DNA from: Aureivirga sp. CE67
Lineage (GTDB): Bacteria; Bacteroidota; Bacteroidia; Flavobacteriales; Flavobacteriaceae
DNA: 64,000 nt
Assembly (NCBI RefSeq): GCF_015767245.1
Contig: NZ_JADOTV010000008.1
Coordinates: 62,001-126,000 of the forward strand
Direction: 5' to 3'
The notes under the pieces are model-generated. The model saw nothing but the letters and a program-made list of their open reading frames with translations. It was not told the origin of the DNA and did not search any database. Shown here in pieces: positions 45,646 through 55,008 of this stretch (within the stretch, counting starts at the first letter, position 1; each line of letters starts with the position of its first letter). A program made the position numbers and the translations under genes.

Positions 45646-46095
45646 TTAGTTTGCCATCATACTTTTCTTTTTCTCTACTTTAGAAGTAGTTTCTGGCTTC
45701 ATTACTACACCTTTGATTTTTAATTTCACTCTAGGCTCGCTAGCATTTGAAGTAACAGTAATTGTTTTAGAGAAACCTCCAATTCTGTTTGTAGCATACT
45801 TCACTTCAATTTCCCCTACTTCACCTGGCATAACTGGTTTTTCTGGTTTCTTAGGAATTGTACATCCACAAGAAGATTTTACTTTTGAAATTATAAGAGG
45901 AGACTTTCCAGTATTTTTAAACTTGAAAACTCTTTTTCCGTCTGCTTTATGTTCAATTTTACCATAATCAATCACAGTTTCTTCAAATGTGATAATTGGG
46001 GCATTTGGATCTACAGTTTTTTCAGTAGAAGTTTGTTGTGCTTGTACACCTACGAAAGTAAGAAAAAGCACCAATAATGGTACAAATTTTTTCAT
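45646..46095 (-). CDS. Exported DUF1573 domain protein
   Basis: A 149-residue secreted protein: signal peptide MKKFVPLLVLFLTFVGVQAQ, then an Ig-like DUF1573 domain (~35-130) with FEETVIDYGKIEHKADGKRVFKFKNTGKSPLIISKVKSSCGCTIP and EVKYATNRIGGFSKTITVTSNASEP. The SSCGCT double-cysteine is the family hallmark. The end is lysine-rich. DUF1573 proteins are abundant in Bacteroidota and of unknown function. Monocistronic and divergent from valS. Confidence 0.9.
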   Translation of the reverse strand: MKKFVPLLVLFLTFVGVQAQQTSTEKTVDPNAPIITFEETVIDYGKIEHKADGKRVFKFKNTGKSPLIISKVKSSCGCTIPKKPEKPVMPGEVGEIEVKYATNRIGGFSKTITVTSNASEPRVKLKIKGVVMKPETTSKVEKKKSMMAN

Positions 46096-46169
46096 GATAA
46101 TAGTTTTTTATGTTGTAAAATTAATTATTTTTTTCTGCATTCAAAATTCTTTAGTTTTTTTTTAAGTTG

Positions 46170-46177
46170 TACATTTG
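46170..46177 (+). promoter_or_regulatory. -7 element for valS
   Basis: TACATTTG, an exact match, 32 bp before the ATG at 46209. It overlaps the longer in-frame reading from 46167 and so supports 46209 as the start. Confidence 0.6.
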
Positions 46178-46208
46178 CGGATATTTTAAAATAAATTTTT
46201 TATTAAAA

Positions 46209-48842
46209 ATGAATATTGCAACAAAATACAACCCACAAGAAGTAGAAGACAAGTGGTATAGTTACTGGATGGATAACGGTTATTTTAAATCGACACCAAA
46301 CGAGAAAGAAGCGTACACTATTGTAATTCCTCCACCAAACGTCACAGGAGTACTTCATATGGGGCACATGTTGAATAACACTATTCAAGATGTACTTATT
46401 CGTAGAGCTCGTCTTAGAGGTTACAATGCTTGTTGGGTTCCTGGAACTGACCATGCATCAATTGCTACGGAAGCAAAAGTTGTTGCAAAATTACGTGAAG
46501 AAGGAATTCAAAAAGATGATTTGACACGTGAGGAGTTCTTAGGACACGCTTGGGATTGGACACACAAACATGGTGGAATTATCTTAAGTCAGTTAAAAAA
46601 ATTAGGAGCTTCATGTGATTGGGATCGTACGAAATTTACGATGGATCCTGATTTATCGGAATCTGTAACAAAAGTTTTCGTTGACTTATATAATAAAGGA
46701 TTAATTTACCGTGGATATAGAATGGTAAACTGGGATCCGGAAGCAAAAACAACACTTTCTGATGAGGAGGTAATTTATGAAGAAAGAAATGGAAAATTCT
46801 ATCATATCAATTATCAAATTGAAGGAACAGAAGAGTTTGTAACAATTGCAACAACAAGACCAGAAACAATTCTTGGAGATAGCGCAATTTGTGTAAATCC
46901 AAATGATGAAAGATATGCTTCTTTAAAAGGAAAGAAAGTAATCGTTCCGATTGCAAACAGAGCTATCCCTGTAATTGAAGATGAATATGTAGATGTGGAA
47001 TTCGGAACAGGATGTTTGAAAATTACTCCTGCACATGATCCAAATGATAAAGAAATTGGAGAAAGACATAACTTAGAAGTTATTGATATTTTCAATGATG
47101 ATGCAAGCTTAAACTCTCATGGTTTACACTACGAAGGAAAAGATCGTTTTGTAGTTCGTAAAGAGATTGCTAAAGAATTAGAAGAAAAAGGATTCTTAGC
47201 AAAAGTTGAAAATCACGTACATAAAGTAGGAACTTCTGAAAGAACAAAGGCTGTAATTGAGCCTAAAGTTTCTGTGCAATGGTTCTTAAAAATGGAAGAT
47301 TTAGTAAAACCAGCTATCAAAGCAGTGCAAGATGGTGAGGTAAACTTAGTTCCAAATAAATTCGTAAACACTTATAATCACTGGATGAACAATGTTCGTG
47401 ATTGGAATATTTCTCGTCAATTATGGTGGGGACACCAAATTCCAGCATTTTTCTATGGTGAAGGTGTAAACGATTTTGTTGTTGCGAAAACAGTTGAAGA
47501 AGCAGCAACTTTGGCTTCTGAGAAATTAGGAAAAGAAATTACAGTAGCAGATTTAAAACAAGATCCAGATGCTTTAGATACTTGGTTCTCTTCTTGGTTA
47601 TGGCCAATGAGTGTTTTTGATGGTGTAAGAAATCCTGATAACGAAGAATTTAAATATTACTATCCAACGAATGATTTAGTAACGGCTCCTGAAATTTTAT
47701 TCTTCTGGGTTGCTCGTATGATTATTGCTGGATATGAGTTTGGAGATGCGAAACCATTTACAAATGTATATTTAACTGGAATCGTTCGTGATAAGCAAGG
47801 ACGTAAGATGTCTAAATCTTTAGGAAACTCTCCTGATCCGATTGAATTAATGAAACAATACGGAGCGGATGGAGTTCGTGTAGGAATGTTATTAAGTTCT
47901 CCTGCAGGAAACGATTTACCTTTTGATGAAGATTTATGTTCTCAAGGACAAAAATTCACAACAAAAATTTGGAATGCATTCCGTTTAGTAACAGGATGGG
48001 AAGTTTCTGAAGAAATTGAGCAACCAGAATCTGCGAAAGTAGCTATCGAGTGGTTCAAAGCGAAATTCCAAAGTGAATTAGCAATTATTGAAGATCATTA
48101 TTCTAAATATAGAATTTCAGATGCTTTAATGAGCATTTATAAATTAATTTGGGATGAATTATGTGGTTGGTATTTAGAAATGGTAAAACCAGCTTACCAA
48201 CAACCAATCGATGCGAAAACATATGCTGAAACAGTTGCGATTTTCGAAGATTGCTTAAAAGTATTACATCCATTCATGCCTTTCTTAACGGAAGAAGTTT
48301 GGCAACATTTCTCTGAAAGAACTGCTGAGGAAGCTTTAATTATCGCTTCTTACCCAGAATTAGACGAGAATTACAACAAAGAAATCGTTTCTGATTTTGA
48401 AGAAATTAAAGATATTATTTCTGGAGTTAGAACAATTCGTAAAGACAAAAACATCGCATTCAAAGAAGCTATCGAACTTTCTGTAATGGAAAATGAGAAA
48501 ATCAACAGAGCTTTTGATGTGATTATTTCTAAACTTGGAAATATTTCTGAGATTCACACAGTTTCTGAGAAATTAGATGGAAGTTTATCTTTCCGTGTGA
48601 AAGCAAACGAATTCTTTATTCCTGTTGCTGGAGCAATCAATGTGGAAGAAGAAATTGAGAAAATCAAAGCGGAGTTGACTCGTGCGGAAGGTTTCTTAAA
48701 AGGTGTACAAAAGAAATTATCTAACGAGCGTTTCGTAAGTAATGCACCAGAACAAGTTGTTGCTTTAGAAAAGAAAAAAGAAGCAGATGCTTTAGCTAAA
48801 ATCGAAACTTTAAAATCTAGTTTAGAGTCTTTGGTTGGTTAA
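46209..48842 (+). CDS. valS: Valyl-tRNA synthetase
   Basis: ValRS charges tRNA-Val. The start at 46209 gives [20 protein letters not shown], the canonical opening; the protein is 877 residues. The class I HIGH motif is [15 protein letters not shown] (~residues 42-56) and the KMSKS loop is GRKMSKSLG (~535). Between them is the CP1 editing domain ([10 protein letters not shown], residues ~215-330). The C-terminal arm ends in a coiled coil ([28 protein letters not shown]). Monocistronic with a terminator. Confidence 0.97.
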   Translation: MNIATKYNPQEVEDKWYSYWMDNGYFKSTPNEKEAYTIVIPPPNVTGVLHMGHMLNNTIQDVLIRRARLRGYNACWVPGTDHASIATEAKVVAKLREEGIQKDDLTREEFLGHAWDWTHKHGGIILSQLKKLGASCDWDRTKFTMDPDLSESVTKVFVDLYNKGLIYRGYRMVNWDPEAKTTLSDEEVIYEERNGKFYHINYQIEGTEEFVTIATTRPETILGDSAICVNPNDERYASLKGKKVIVPIANRAIPVIEDEYVDVEFGTGCLKITPAHDPNDKEIGERHNLEVIDIFNDDASLNSHGLHYEGKDRFVVRKEIAKELEEKGFLAKVENHVHKVGTSERTKAVIEPKVSVQWFLKMEDLVKPAIKAVQDGEVNLVPNKFVNTYNHWMNNVRDWNISRQLWWGHQIPAFFYGEGVNDFVVAKTVEEAATLASEKLGKEITVADLKQDPDALDTWFSSWLWPMSVFDGVRNPDNEEFKYYYPTNDLVTAPEILFFWVARMIIAGYEFGDAKPFTNVYLTGIVRDKQGRKMSKSLGNSPDPIELMKQYGADGVRVGMLLSSPAGNDLPFDEDLCSQGQKFTTKIWNAFRLVTGWEVSEEIEQPESAKVAIEWFKAKFQSELAIIEDHYSKYRISDALMSIYKLIWDELCGWYLEMVKPAYQQPIDAKTYAETVAIFEDCLKVLHPFMPFLTEEVWQHFSERTAEEALIIASYPELDENYNKEIVSDFEEIKDIISGVRTIRKDKNIAFKEAIELSVMENEKINRAFDVIISKLGNISEIHTVSEKLDGSLSFRVKANEFFIPVAGAINVEEEIEKIKAELTRAEGFLKGVQKKLSNERFVSNAPEQVVALEKKKEADALAKIETLKSSLESLVG

Positions 48843-48918
48843 AAAATTAGAAATTAAGCGAAATCGAAATTGGTTTTCAATAAAACATAAATTTTGATTT
48901 TCCTTTAAAATATTTAAA

Positions 48919-48952
48919 AAAACAGACTTCCTTTTTGGTAGTCTGTTTTTTT
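48919..48952 (+). terminator. valS terminator
   Basis: AAAACAGACT pairs with AGTCTGTTTT, inner loop TCCTTTTTGGT, then a T-run. It is almost identical to the terminator at 50941. Confidence 0.85.
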
Positions 48953-49007
48953 GTGTAAAGACATATTTGCATTGTCAAAATTAATAAAGTAGTTTAGCGT
49001 AAAAAAG

Positions 49008-50213
49008 ATGAGAAAGAGTTTGCGCTACAATCAAAACGCTATAAATTTTAAAAAGAAACCTATTTCCATTCAAAAAATAGGGAAATTGAGATTTTGGTTT
49101 GGAATTATATCGGGAGTATTTTCAGCATTTTCTATTGCTTTATTTATAAATCATTTCAGAGAATCATATCGATACTTAACTAGTTTTTCTTCAGAATTAA
49201 TCGTTTTTTCGGAACAAGAACAAAATTTCTACAATCTTTTTGTTTCAACTTTTTCAATCTCTTTAGGGTTTTCATTAACAGTCTGGATTTGGTTATATAA
49301 ACCTTTTAAAGGAAGAATGAAAATTCGATTTTTCAAACAATTATCGAATAGTATAGTCTTGTATTTCTTTTGGCTTTCGCTAATGGCTTTTTTTACTATA
49401 GGATATTCTCTTGCTACTATTTATGGATTGTTTGGATTCAATATGAATCTTAATTTATCTGAAGAATTCAAATATTTATTTATTTTAATTCCAATTGTAT
49501 TTTTTTATCAAAACTGGTTGATTTTAAAGCTTCAATATCGAATTATTAAATGGTTCTTTTATTCTTTACCAGTTTTCTTAATCATAACTTTAAGTGTTAA
49601 TTATGTATCTTCTATCAATCCTGAAACTTTAAATAATAATTATTTCAAAAAATATGAAAATGAATATAATTATATTGATTTGGAAGTTTTAAATGCTAAA
49701 AACAATTATGGTATTTTACTTAGTGAAGAAACTATAAAAACTTTGAAAAAAAAATATTCTAATGAATCTAGGAAACAGATTCAAAAAATAAAATATTCCT
49801 TTTCAAAAAATTATAAAATTTCATTAGACACAATTCTGTTGCAAAAAATGATTATTTGTAATGTAAAGAAAAAATCAAGATATTATAACTATAATAGTTT
49901 GTATAATTGGCAATATGCTCTTCCTGACGACATTTTGAAGCAAATTGAGAATTATCCAAGAAATCAAAATGAAATTAAAGAGTTATTCAACATTTTAGAA
50001 GAACAAATATTTCTTATAAATTTTCATTTAAACAACTCTGATTCAACTGTTTTAAAAAATGAATTGGACAAACGAAGATATTTGGTTTCAAAAAATTATA
50101 TTCCAGAAGTTTTAATTGAAAATCTACAATCCGTTTTAGATAGTTTGTCTAAAAATAAAAAATATCAGAACTATTATAAAGATTTATCTCCTTTAAAAAC
50201 AAAACCTAATTGA
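49008..50213 (+). CDS. Hypothetical polytopic membrane protein
   Basis: A 401-residue protein with about five transmembrane helices in the first half (~27-48, 70-95, 108-138, 150-168, 178-200) and a long soluble, Lys/Asn/Tyr-rich C-terminal half (~205-401). The second half looks coiled or helical (ETIKTLKKKYSNESRKQIQKIKYSFSKNYK). No family recognised. A weak CATATTTG sequence upstream could be the -7 element. It is followed 75 bp later by the methyltransferase gene. Confidence 0.65.
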   Translation: MRKSLRYNQNAINFKKKPISIQKIGKLRFWFGIISGVFSAFSIALFINHFRESYRYLTSFSSELIVFSEQEQNFYNLFVSTFSISLGFSLTVWIWLYKPFKGRMKIRFFKQLSNSIVLYFFWLSLMAFFTIGYSLATIYGLFGFNMNLNLSEEFKYLFILIPIVFFYQNWLILKLQYRIIKWFFYSLPVFLIITLSVNYVSSINPETLNNNYFKKYENEYNYIDLEVLNAKNNYGILLSEETIKTLKKKYSNESRKQIQKIKYSFSKNYKISLDTILLQKMIICNVKKKSRYYNYNSLYNWQYALPDDILKQIENYPRNQNEIKELFNILEEQIFLINFHLNNSDSTVLKNELDKRRYLVSKNYIPEVLIENLQSVLDSLSKNKKYQNYYKDLSPLKTKPN

Positions 50214-50288
50214 ACATCTTATATTTAAACAAAGAATCAATTGTAATTAACTATAAATAATTTAATATTATATTTAATAGAAATTATA

Positions 50289-50915
50289 ATGAATATGAGT
50301 ATAGATAAAGCATATAATAGTTGGGCAGAACAATATGATTCTAACCTAAATAAAACAAGAGATTTAGATCAAAAAGCTACAATTGAAACTTTAGAAAAAT
50401 ACAATTTCGAAAATGTTTTAGAACTAGGTTGTGGAACAGGGAAAAATACACAATGGCTATTAAATAAAGCTTCGAAAATCATTGGTTTAGATTTTTCTGA
50501 TGAAATGCTTAAAAAAGCAAAAGAAAAAATTAATGATGAAAATATTATTTTTCAAAAAGCAGATTTGACCAAAAACTGGGATGTAGAAAATGGTTTTGCA
50601 GATTTAATTACCTCAAGTTTAACGCTGGAACATATCGAAGATTTAAATCACATTTTTGCGCAAGCAAATTTAAAAATGAAAGAGGAAGGAATCTTTTTTA
50701 TTTCTGAGTTACATCCTTTTAAACAATATTCTGGAAGTAAAGCAAAATATGAAACAGAAGATGGAATCCAAGAATTAGAAGTTTATATTCACCACATTTC
50801 AGAATATATAGAACAAGCAAAACAAAATGGTTTTTCTTTGATTGAATTAAATGAATGGTTTGATGAAGATAACAAACAACTTCCAAGATTAATTTCATTT
50901 GTTTTTAAGAAATAA
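50289..50915 (+). CDS. Class I SAM-dependent methyltransferase
   Basis: A 208-residue Rossmann-fold methyltransferase of the Methyltransf_11/25 type. Motif I is VLELGCGTGKNTQWLL (~residues 40-55), then IIGLDFSDEMLKKAKEK (motif II), a DLTKNWD acidic site and ADLITSSLTLEHIEDL (motif IV). The substrate is not evident; the N-terminal YNSWAEQYD is common in small-molecule methyltransferases. The first ATG is at 50289; the second Met (50295) is also possible. A terminator follows. Confidence 0.9.
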   Translation: MNMSIDKAYNSWAEQYDSNLNKTRDLDQKATIETLEKYNFENVLELGCGTGKNTQWLLNKASKIIGLDFSDEMLKKAKEKINDENIIFQKADLTKNWDVENGFADLITSSLTLEHIEDLNHIFAQANLKMKEEGIFFISELHPFKQYSGSKAKYETEDGIQELEVYIHHISEYIEQAKQNGFSLIELNEWFDEDNKQLPRLISFVFKK

Positions 50916-50940
50916 AAATCTTTAAAAATAATTTTAGAAG

Positions 50941-50973
50941 AAACAGACTGCTTTTTGGTAGTCTGTTTTTTGT
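50941..50973 (+). terminator. Terminator after the methyltransferase gene
   Basis: AAACAGACT pairs with AGTCTGTTT (50941-50949 with 50960-50968), then a T-run. It shares loop and stem with the valS terminator. Confidence 0.82.
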
Positions 50974-51023
50974 TTAAAAAAATTATATATTAGGAGATCT
51001 TAAAAAAATAAAAATTAAACGCT

Positions 51024-51656
51024 ATGAAAAAAATCACTTTACTCCTATTCTTTCTACTTTTTCAAATATCTTTTTCTCAAACTTATAATACAAATGAAAT
51101 TATACAAAAAGCTGAATTTTATTTAAAAGAAGCTGTTGGCGAAGATTTATTCTCCTATTTTAAATTTGATGAATATTCTTATTATGAGTATCAGAAAAGA
51201 AATAAGAAAACAAAATTCAAAAAAATTAAAGCGGATAAGAAAACTAAAGATAAATTGATAAATGCAGAAGTTCGATTTGTTTTTATGCATCCTGATCTAA
51301 AAAAATATAATTTATTCAAAACTTGTTATATAGAATTGGATGAAAAATTAAATCTAAAAAAGCCTATTGATTTAAGTCGAATTCCAAAATATATTTTAAA
51401 AAATAAGTCTTCTAATTGGTTGAAAGAAACAAAAATTGATGAAATAATTCAATCTCAAAAACTAAAAAAAACTAATTCCCCAATATATAAACAAGTTATT
51501 TTTAATGAAAAAACTAATACTTTTGTTTGGGAAGTACGTAATATTCTTTTCCAAGATAAAATCAGATATGATTTTGAAATATTTTATATCGATTGTATTA
51601 CAGGAGACGCTACAAAACCACAAACCCTGAGAACTTTTGTTGCCATCTGTTATTAA
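51024..51656 (+). CDS. Hypothetical exported protein
   Basis: A 210-residue protein with a signal peptide (MKKITLLLFFLLFQISFSQ). The mature part is basic and tyrosine/lysine-rich (KFDEYSYYEYQKRNKKTKFKKIK) and ends with FYIDCITGDATKPQTLRTF. The strand-helix pattern with a terminal DxxTG is faintly like a PepSY-type domain, but I do not claim a family. Probably periplasmic; monocistronic. Confidence 0.65.
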   Translation: MKKITLLLFFLLFQISFSQTYNTNEIIQKAEFYLKEAVGEDLFSYFKFDEYSYYEYQKRNKKTKFKKIKADKKTKDKLINAEVRFVFMHPDLKKYNLFKTCYIELDEKLNLKKPIDLSRIPKYILKNKSSNWLKETKIDEIIQSQKLKKTNSPIYKQVIFNEKTNTFVWEVRNILFQDKIRYDFEIFYIDCITGDATKPQTLRTFVAICY

Positions 51657-51774
51657 TTTTAAAGCTCAGATTCAATTCAATTTTACTAAATAAAGAAATT
51701 TCATTTGTATACTTTATGTTAAAATACTAGTTTTAGCAAAAAATTGAAATATAACAAACACAATTAAATTAAAA

Positions 51775-52503
51775 ATGAAAAAATTACTATTACTTTTATT
51801 TATCTTCTGTACTACAATTGGATATTCTCAAAAGCTTTATACAGCTGTACAAAAAGGAAAAGCAAAAAAAGTGAAATCTTTATTAAAAAGAGGTTCGGAT
51901 GTAAACGAATACAGTCAAAATGGTTTTTTTCCATTATGGTCTGCTTGTGCTAATAACGATTCTGAAATTACCAATATTTTAATAGAAAATGGTGCGAATG
52001 TAAATCAATTAACAAAAGGTTTGGAAGCAAATATTTCTTCTCTTGCATTTTCAAGCCAACAAGGTTATTTTGACATTGTAAAAATCCTAGTAGATAATGG
52101 TGCAGATGTAAATAGTAAAGGAAGAAGAGATTTTACTCCTATTAGAATTGCTGCGCAACAAGGTCATGTTAAAATTTTAAAATACTTAGCAGAAAACGGA
52201 GCGGATATCGATTTTAGAGCAATGGATGGTGCCACTCCTCTTGAACATGCTGCCCAAAAAGGACATTTTGAGATTGTAAAATATCTTATTGAAAAAGGTG
52301 CTAATGTAAACAATCAAGATGCTGATGGAGATTTTCCTGTGGCAATGGCAGCAATTACAGGTAGCACAAAAACGGTTCAGTTATTAATTGATAACGGAGC
52401 AAATGTTAACTTGAAAAATAATGAAGGTAAAACGGCTTACGATATGGCTTTAGAAAAAGGTCAAAAAAGAATTGCTAAACTTTTAAAGAAACACATGGAC
52501 TAA
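51775..52503 (+). CDS. Exported ankyrin-repeat protein
   Basis: A 242-residue protein: signal peptide MKKLLLLLFIFCTTIGYSQ, then about six ankyrin repeats of ~33 residues (~20-240). Canonical repeats include GFFPLWSACANNDSEITNILIENGANVN, FTPIRIAAQQGHVKILKYLAENGADI and ATPLEHAAQKGHFEIVKYLIEKGANVN. Ankyrins bind proteins; the signal peptide places this in the periplasm. The partner is unknown. A good terminator follows. Confidence 0.9.
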   Translation: MKKLLLLLFIFCTTIGYSQKLYTAVQKGKAKKVKSLLKRGSDVNEYSQNGFFPLWSACANNDSEITNILIENGANVNQLTKGLEANISSLAFSSQQGYFDIVKILVDNGADVNSKGRRDFTPIRIAAQQGHVKILKYLAENGADIDFRAMDGATPLEHAAQKGHFEIVKYLIEKGANVNNQDADGDFPVAMAAITGSTKTVQLLIDNGANVNLKNNEGKTAYDMALEKGQKRIAKLLKKHMD

Positions 52504-52531
52504 ATTTATATAACAATTTAGATAATCATGT

Positions 52532-52575
52532 AAAAGAGGAATGTTTTTTAGTTAGAACATTCCTCTTTTATTTTT
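52532..52575 (+). terminator. Terminator after the ankyrin gene
   Basis: Perfect 14-bp stem (52532-52545 with 52556-52569) with 10-nt loop and T-run. Confidence 0.85.
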
Positions 52576-52581
52576 TAATAT

Positions 52582-52884
52582 TTATTTTTTCAACATCAAA
52601 TACCCTATCCTATTTATTTTTACAAACCTTTCTTCCCAATATATAATTTCAATCTTTTTATCCACATATTTTTTTAAAAGCTTATCTATTTTATAATTAT
52701 CCTCAGAATTTATAGTTACAATCTGATTTCTAGAAGAAAACTCATTTCCTTTTAATAACAACTCAGCATCTTTGTAAAATTACCAATTTGAAATTGTATC
52801 TATTTCTGTTTTTGCTAAAATGGAATTAGATAATGTTATGAATGAGATTAAGAAAAGTAGTTTTAGGTTTGTTTTCGTAGTCAA
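52582..52884 (-). pseudogene. Broken gene for a small exported protein
   Basis: The minus strand from a TTG at 52884 reads a signal-peptide-like start (LKLLFLISFITLSNSILAK), then TEIDTISNW and an in-frame TAA at 52780-52782. After that the same frame stays open for 66 codons (FYKDAELLLKGNEFSSRNQIVTI ... RFVKINRIGYLMLKK) to a stop at 52582. The continuity of signal peptide and downstream reading suggests one gene of ~100 codons with a nonsense mutation. The lack of an ATG supports decay. No family recognised. Confidence 0.5.
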
Positions 52885-53054
52885 TATATTTAATTCAAAG
52901 CAATATTTCTAATAAAAATATAAAAAATCTATCAAAATTTCCTTCTAAAGCTCTTTTTTCCAATCATTCATTATTATAAATAATCAAAAGAAGAAAAAAA
53001 ACAAACTCAATCAATTAGTAATAAAGACATTACACATATTAAAAACTAATGTTA

Positions 53055-53079
53055 ATTCCCGTAAAAAAATTACGGTAAT
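53055..53079 (+). promoter_or_regulatory. Palindromic operator candidate upstream of the ATPase/TOPRIM pair
   Basis: Two 10-bp arms with one mismatch (ATTCCCGTAA / TTACGGTAAT) around a 5-A spacer. It ends 13 bp before the -7 element and so covers the -33 region, where a dimeric regulator could block RNA polymerase. Confidence 0.5.
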
Positions 53080-53092
53080 CATTAATTTATTA

Positions 53093-53100
53093 TATATTTG
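53093..53100 (+). promoter_or_regulatory. -7 element for the ATPase/TOPRIM pair
   Basis: TATATTTG, an exact match. It overlaps the TTG at 53098, which argues that translation starts at the GTG at 53116 instead. Confidence 0.55.
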
Positions 53101-53115
53101 AAAAAAACATATATT

Positions 53116-54234
53116 GTGATAACAAAATTTTCAGTTACAAATTTCAAAAGTTTTAATGAAACTTTCACATTAAATCTTGGAGAAATAAATGGATATGAAT
53201 TCAATAAAGAGTGTATTAAAAACAATGTAGTTAATAATGCACTAGTTTATGGTCATAATGGAGTTGGAAAATCAAATTTAGGACTTGCTATATTTGATAT
53301 AATAGTACATTTAACCGAGTATAATTCTAATGAAAATGAATATTCATATTATACAAATGCATTTAACAACTCAGATGTTGCCAGCTTTGAATATGAATTC
53401 AATATTAATTCTAAAAAAATATTATATAAATATCAAAAATCTAGTAATAAAATTATAATTTCAGAAGAGTTTTATATTGACGGGGAAATTCTTGCCAAAA
53501 TTAATCGAAATGAAAGTGATTTAGCTACTTTTAACTTTAAGGGAACTGAAACTCTTAATAATAAAATATCAAATAACAAATTATCGATTTTAAAATATAT
53601 AAAAAATAATTCTATCTTAGATAAAAAAGACACTTATAATGAAACATTTTTGACATTTTTTAATTTCATTGATGGAATGCTATTTTTTAGATCTTTACAA
53701 GATAATATATATCTTGGACTAGAAATTGGTATAAAAGATGTCGTTGAAGATATTATTGAAAATGGAAATTTATCAAATTTCGAAAAATTTTTAACAGAAG
53801 CAGGTATAGATTGTAAATTAAGTATAATTAAAGATTTAGATGGTAAAGATATTTTAGCAATGGACTTTAATGGTAAATCTCTTCCTTTTTTTGCAATAGC
53901 ATCACAAGGTACAAAAGCTTTATCATTATTTTATTTTTGGTTTCAAAGGCTCAATGATACAGGAAAAGTTTCTTTTCTATTTATAGATGAATTTGATGCT
54001 TTTTATCATCATGAATTATCAGCTTTTTTAGTCAAAGAACTTAAAAAGACTAATGTACAATTTATACTAACGACACACAATACTTCTATTTTAACAAATG
54101 ATTTATTGAGGCCTGATTGTTATTTCTTAATGAAGAAAGATTCAATAAATAACCTTTCAAGGTTAACTAGTAAAGAATTAAGAGAAGCACATAATATAGA
54201 AAAAATGTATAAAGCAGGTTCTTTTTATGAATAA
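53116..54234 (+). CDS. AAA family ATPase (ABC/OLD-type), probable defence protein
   Basis: I choose the GTG at 53116 (372 residues, reading MITKFSVTNFKSFNETFTLN); a TTG at 53098 lies inside the promoter. Walker A is YGHNGVGKSN (~residues 45-54); the signature-like ASQGTKALSLFYFW lies near ~275; Walker B is FLFIDEFDAFYHHEL (~295-309), and the following ILTTHNTSIL is the switch-histidine region. This order is that of AAA_15/AAA_21 ATPases of the OLD/RloA/AbiL/AriA kind. The stop overlaps the next ATG by 8 bp. With a TOPRIM-like partner, abortive anti-phage defence is a reasonable inference. Confidence 0.85.
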   Translation: MITKFSVTNFKSFNETFTLNLGEINGYEFNKECIKNNVVNNALVYGHNGVGKSNLGLAIFDIIVHLTEYNSNENEYSYYTNAFNNSDVASFEYEFNINSKKILYKYQKSSNKIIISEEFYIDGEILAKINRNESDLATFNFKGTETLNNKISNNKLSILKYIKNNSILDKKDTYNETFLTFFNFIDGMLFFRSLQDNIYLGLEIGIKDVVEDIIENGNLSNFEKFLTEAGIDCKLSIIKDLDGKDILAMDFNGKSLPFFAIASQGTKALSLFYFWFQRLNDTGKVSFLFIDEFDAFYHHELSAFLVKELKKTNVQFILTTHNTSILTNDLLRPDCYFLMKKDSINNLSRLTSKELREAHNIEKMYKAGSFYE

Positions 54235-54943
54235 TATCTTATTTGTTTTTGAAGGTAAAAAACCTGAAACTTCAATATTTGAAAGTTTTAATAATTGTTT
54301 TCCTAATGAAAAATTTAATATTCATTGTGCTTACTATACAACTATTTATAACTTTTACAATAAAATATCAAAAGATGAAGATTTCGATACGTTTTCAATT
54401 TTAAAATCTCAACCTCAAAATAAAGATATTTTGAATAGTTTCAATAGAAATGATTTTGCTGAAATATATTTATTTTTTGATTATGATGGTCATACATCAT
54501 CTGCTGATGATGAATTACTCATTTCTATATTAAGCTTTTTCAATGAAGAAACAGAACATGGAAAACTTTATATAAGTTATCCAATGGTTGAAGCTTTAAG
54601 ACATTATTCAGATAAATTAGATTTCAAAAATTTGACAGCAAAAATATCTGAATTGACCAATTATAAAGGAAGAGCTAGTACAGAATCTGAAGATAAATAT
54701 AAGCACTTTCATCAATATACAAGCGAAATTTGGTTACATTTAACTGAAGAACATCTGTCTAAATTAAATTATATAATCACAAATAACTATATATTTCCTA
54801 GTAAATATTATGAGCAAATTAAATTATTTGAAAAACAAAAAGAAAAATATATAGAGACTAATGAATCTGTTTCTGTTTTGAGCGCATTTCCTCTATTTAT
54901 TTTTGACTATTTTGGAAAAAATTACAAAGAAAAACTATCATAA
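54227..54943 (+). CDS. TOPRIM-like (RloB/AbiL-type) partner protein
   Basis: A 238-residue cytoplasmic protein. The first strand and helix, NNILFVFEGKKPETSIFESF, carry a glutamate as in TOPRIM motif 1, and EIYLFFDYDGH (residues ~84-94) supplies the D-x-D pair. YPMVEALRHY follows. This is the pattern of RloB-like and OLD-type TOPRIM nucleases. The 8-bp overlap with the ATPase gene indicates coupled expression and probably a complex. Family naming is by motif only; it could be AbiLii-like, or relate to AriB of PARIS. A terminator follows. Confidence 0.65.
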   Translation: MNNILFVFEGKKPETSIFESFNNCFPNEKFNIHCAYYTTIYNFYNKISKDEDFDTFSILKSQPQNKDILNSFNRNDFAEIYLFFDYDGHTSSADDELLISILSFFNEETEHGKLYISYPMVEALRHYSDKLDFKNLTAKISELTNYKGRASTESEDKYKHFHQYTSEIWLHLTEEHLSKLNYIITNNYIFPSKYYEQIKLFEKQKEKYIETNESVSVLSAFPLFIFDYFGKNYKEKLS

Positions 54944-54948
54944 AAAAA

Positions 54949-54983
54949 CAAAACCCAACCAGAAAAAATCTAGTTGGGTTTTG
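54949..54983. terminator. Bidirectional terminator after the ATPase/TOPRIM pair
   Basis: CAAAACCCAAC pairs with GTTGGGTTTTG (54949-54959 with 54973-54983), A-rich upstream. It lies between convergent units. Confidence 0.75.
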
Positions 54984-55008
54984 AAATTATATAAAGTTTA
55001 AATTATCT

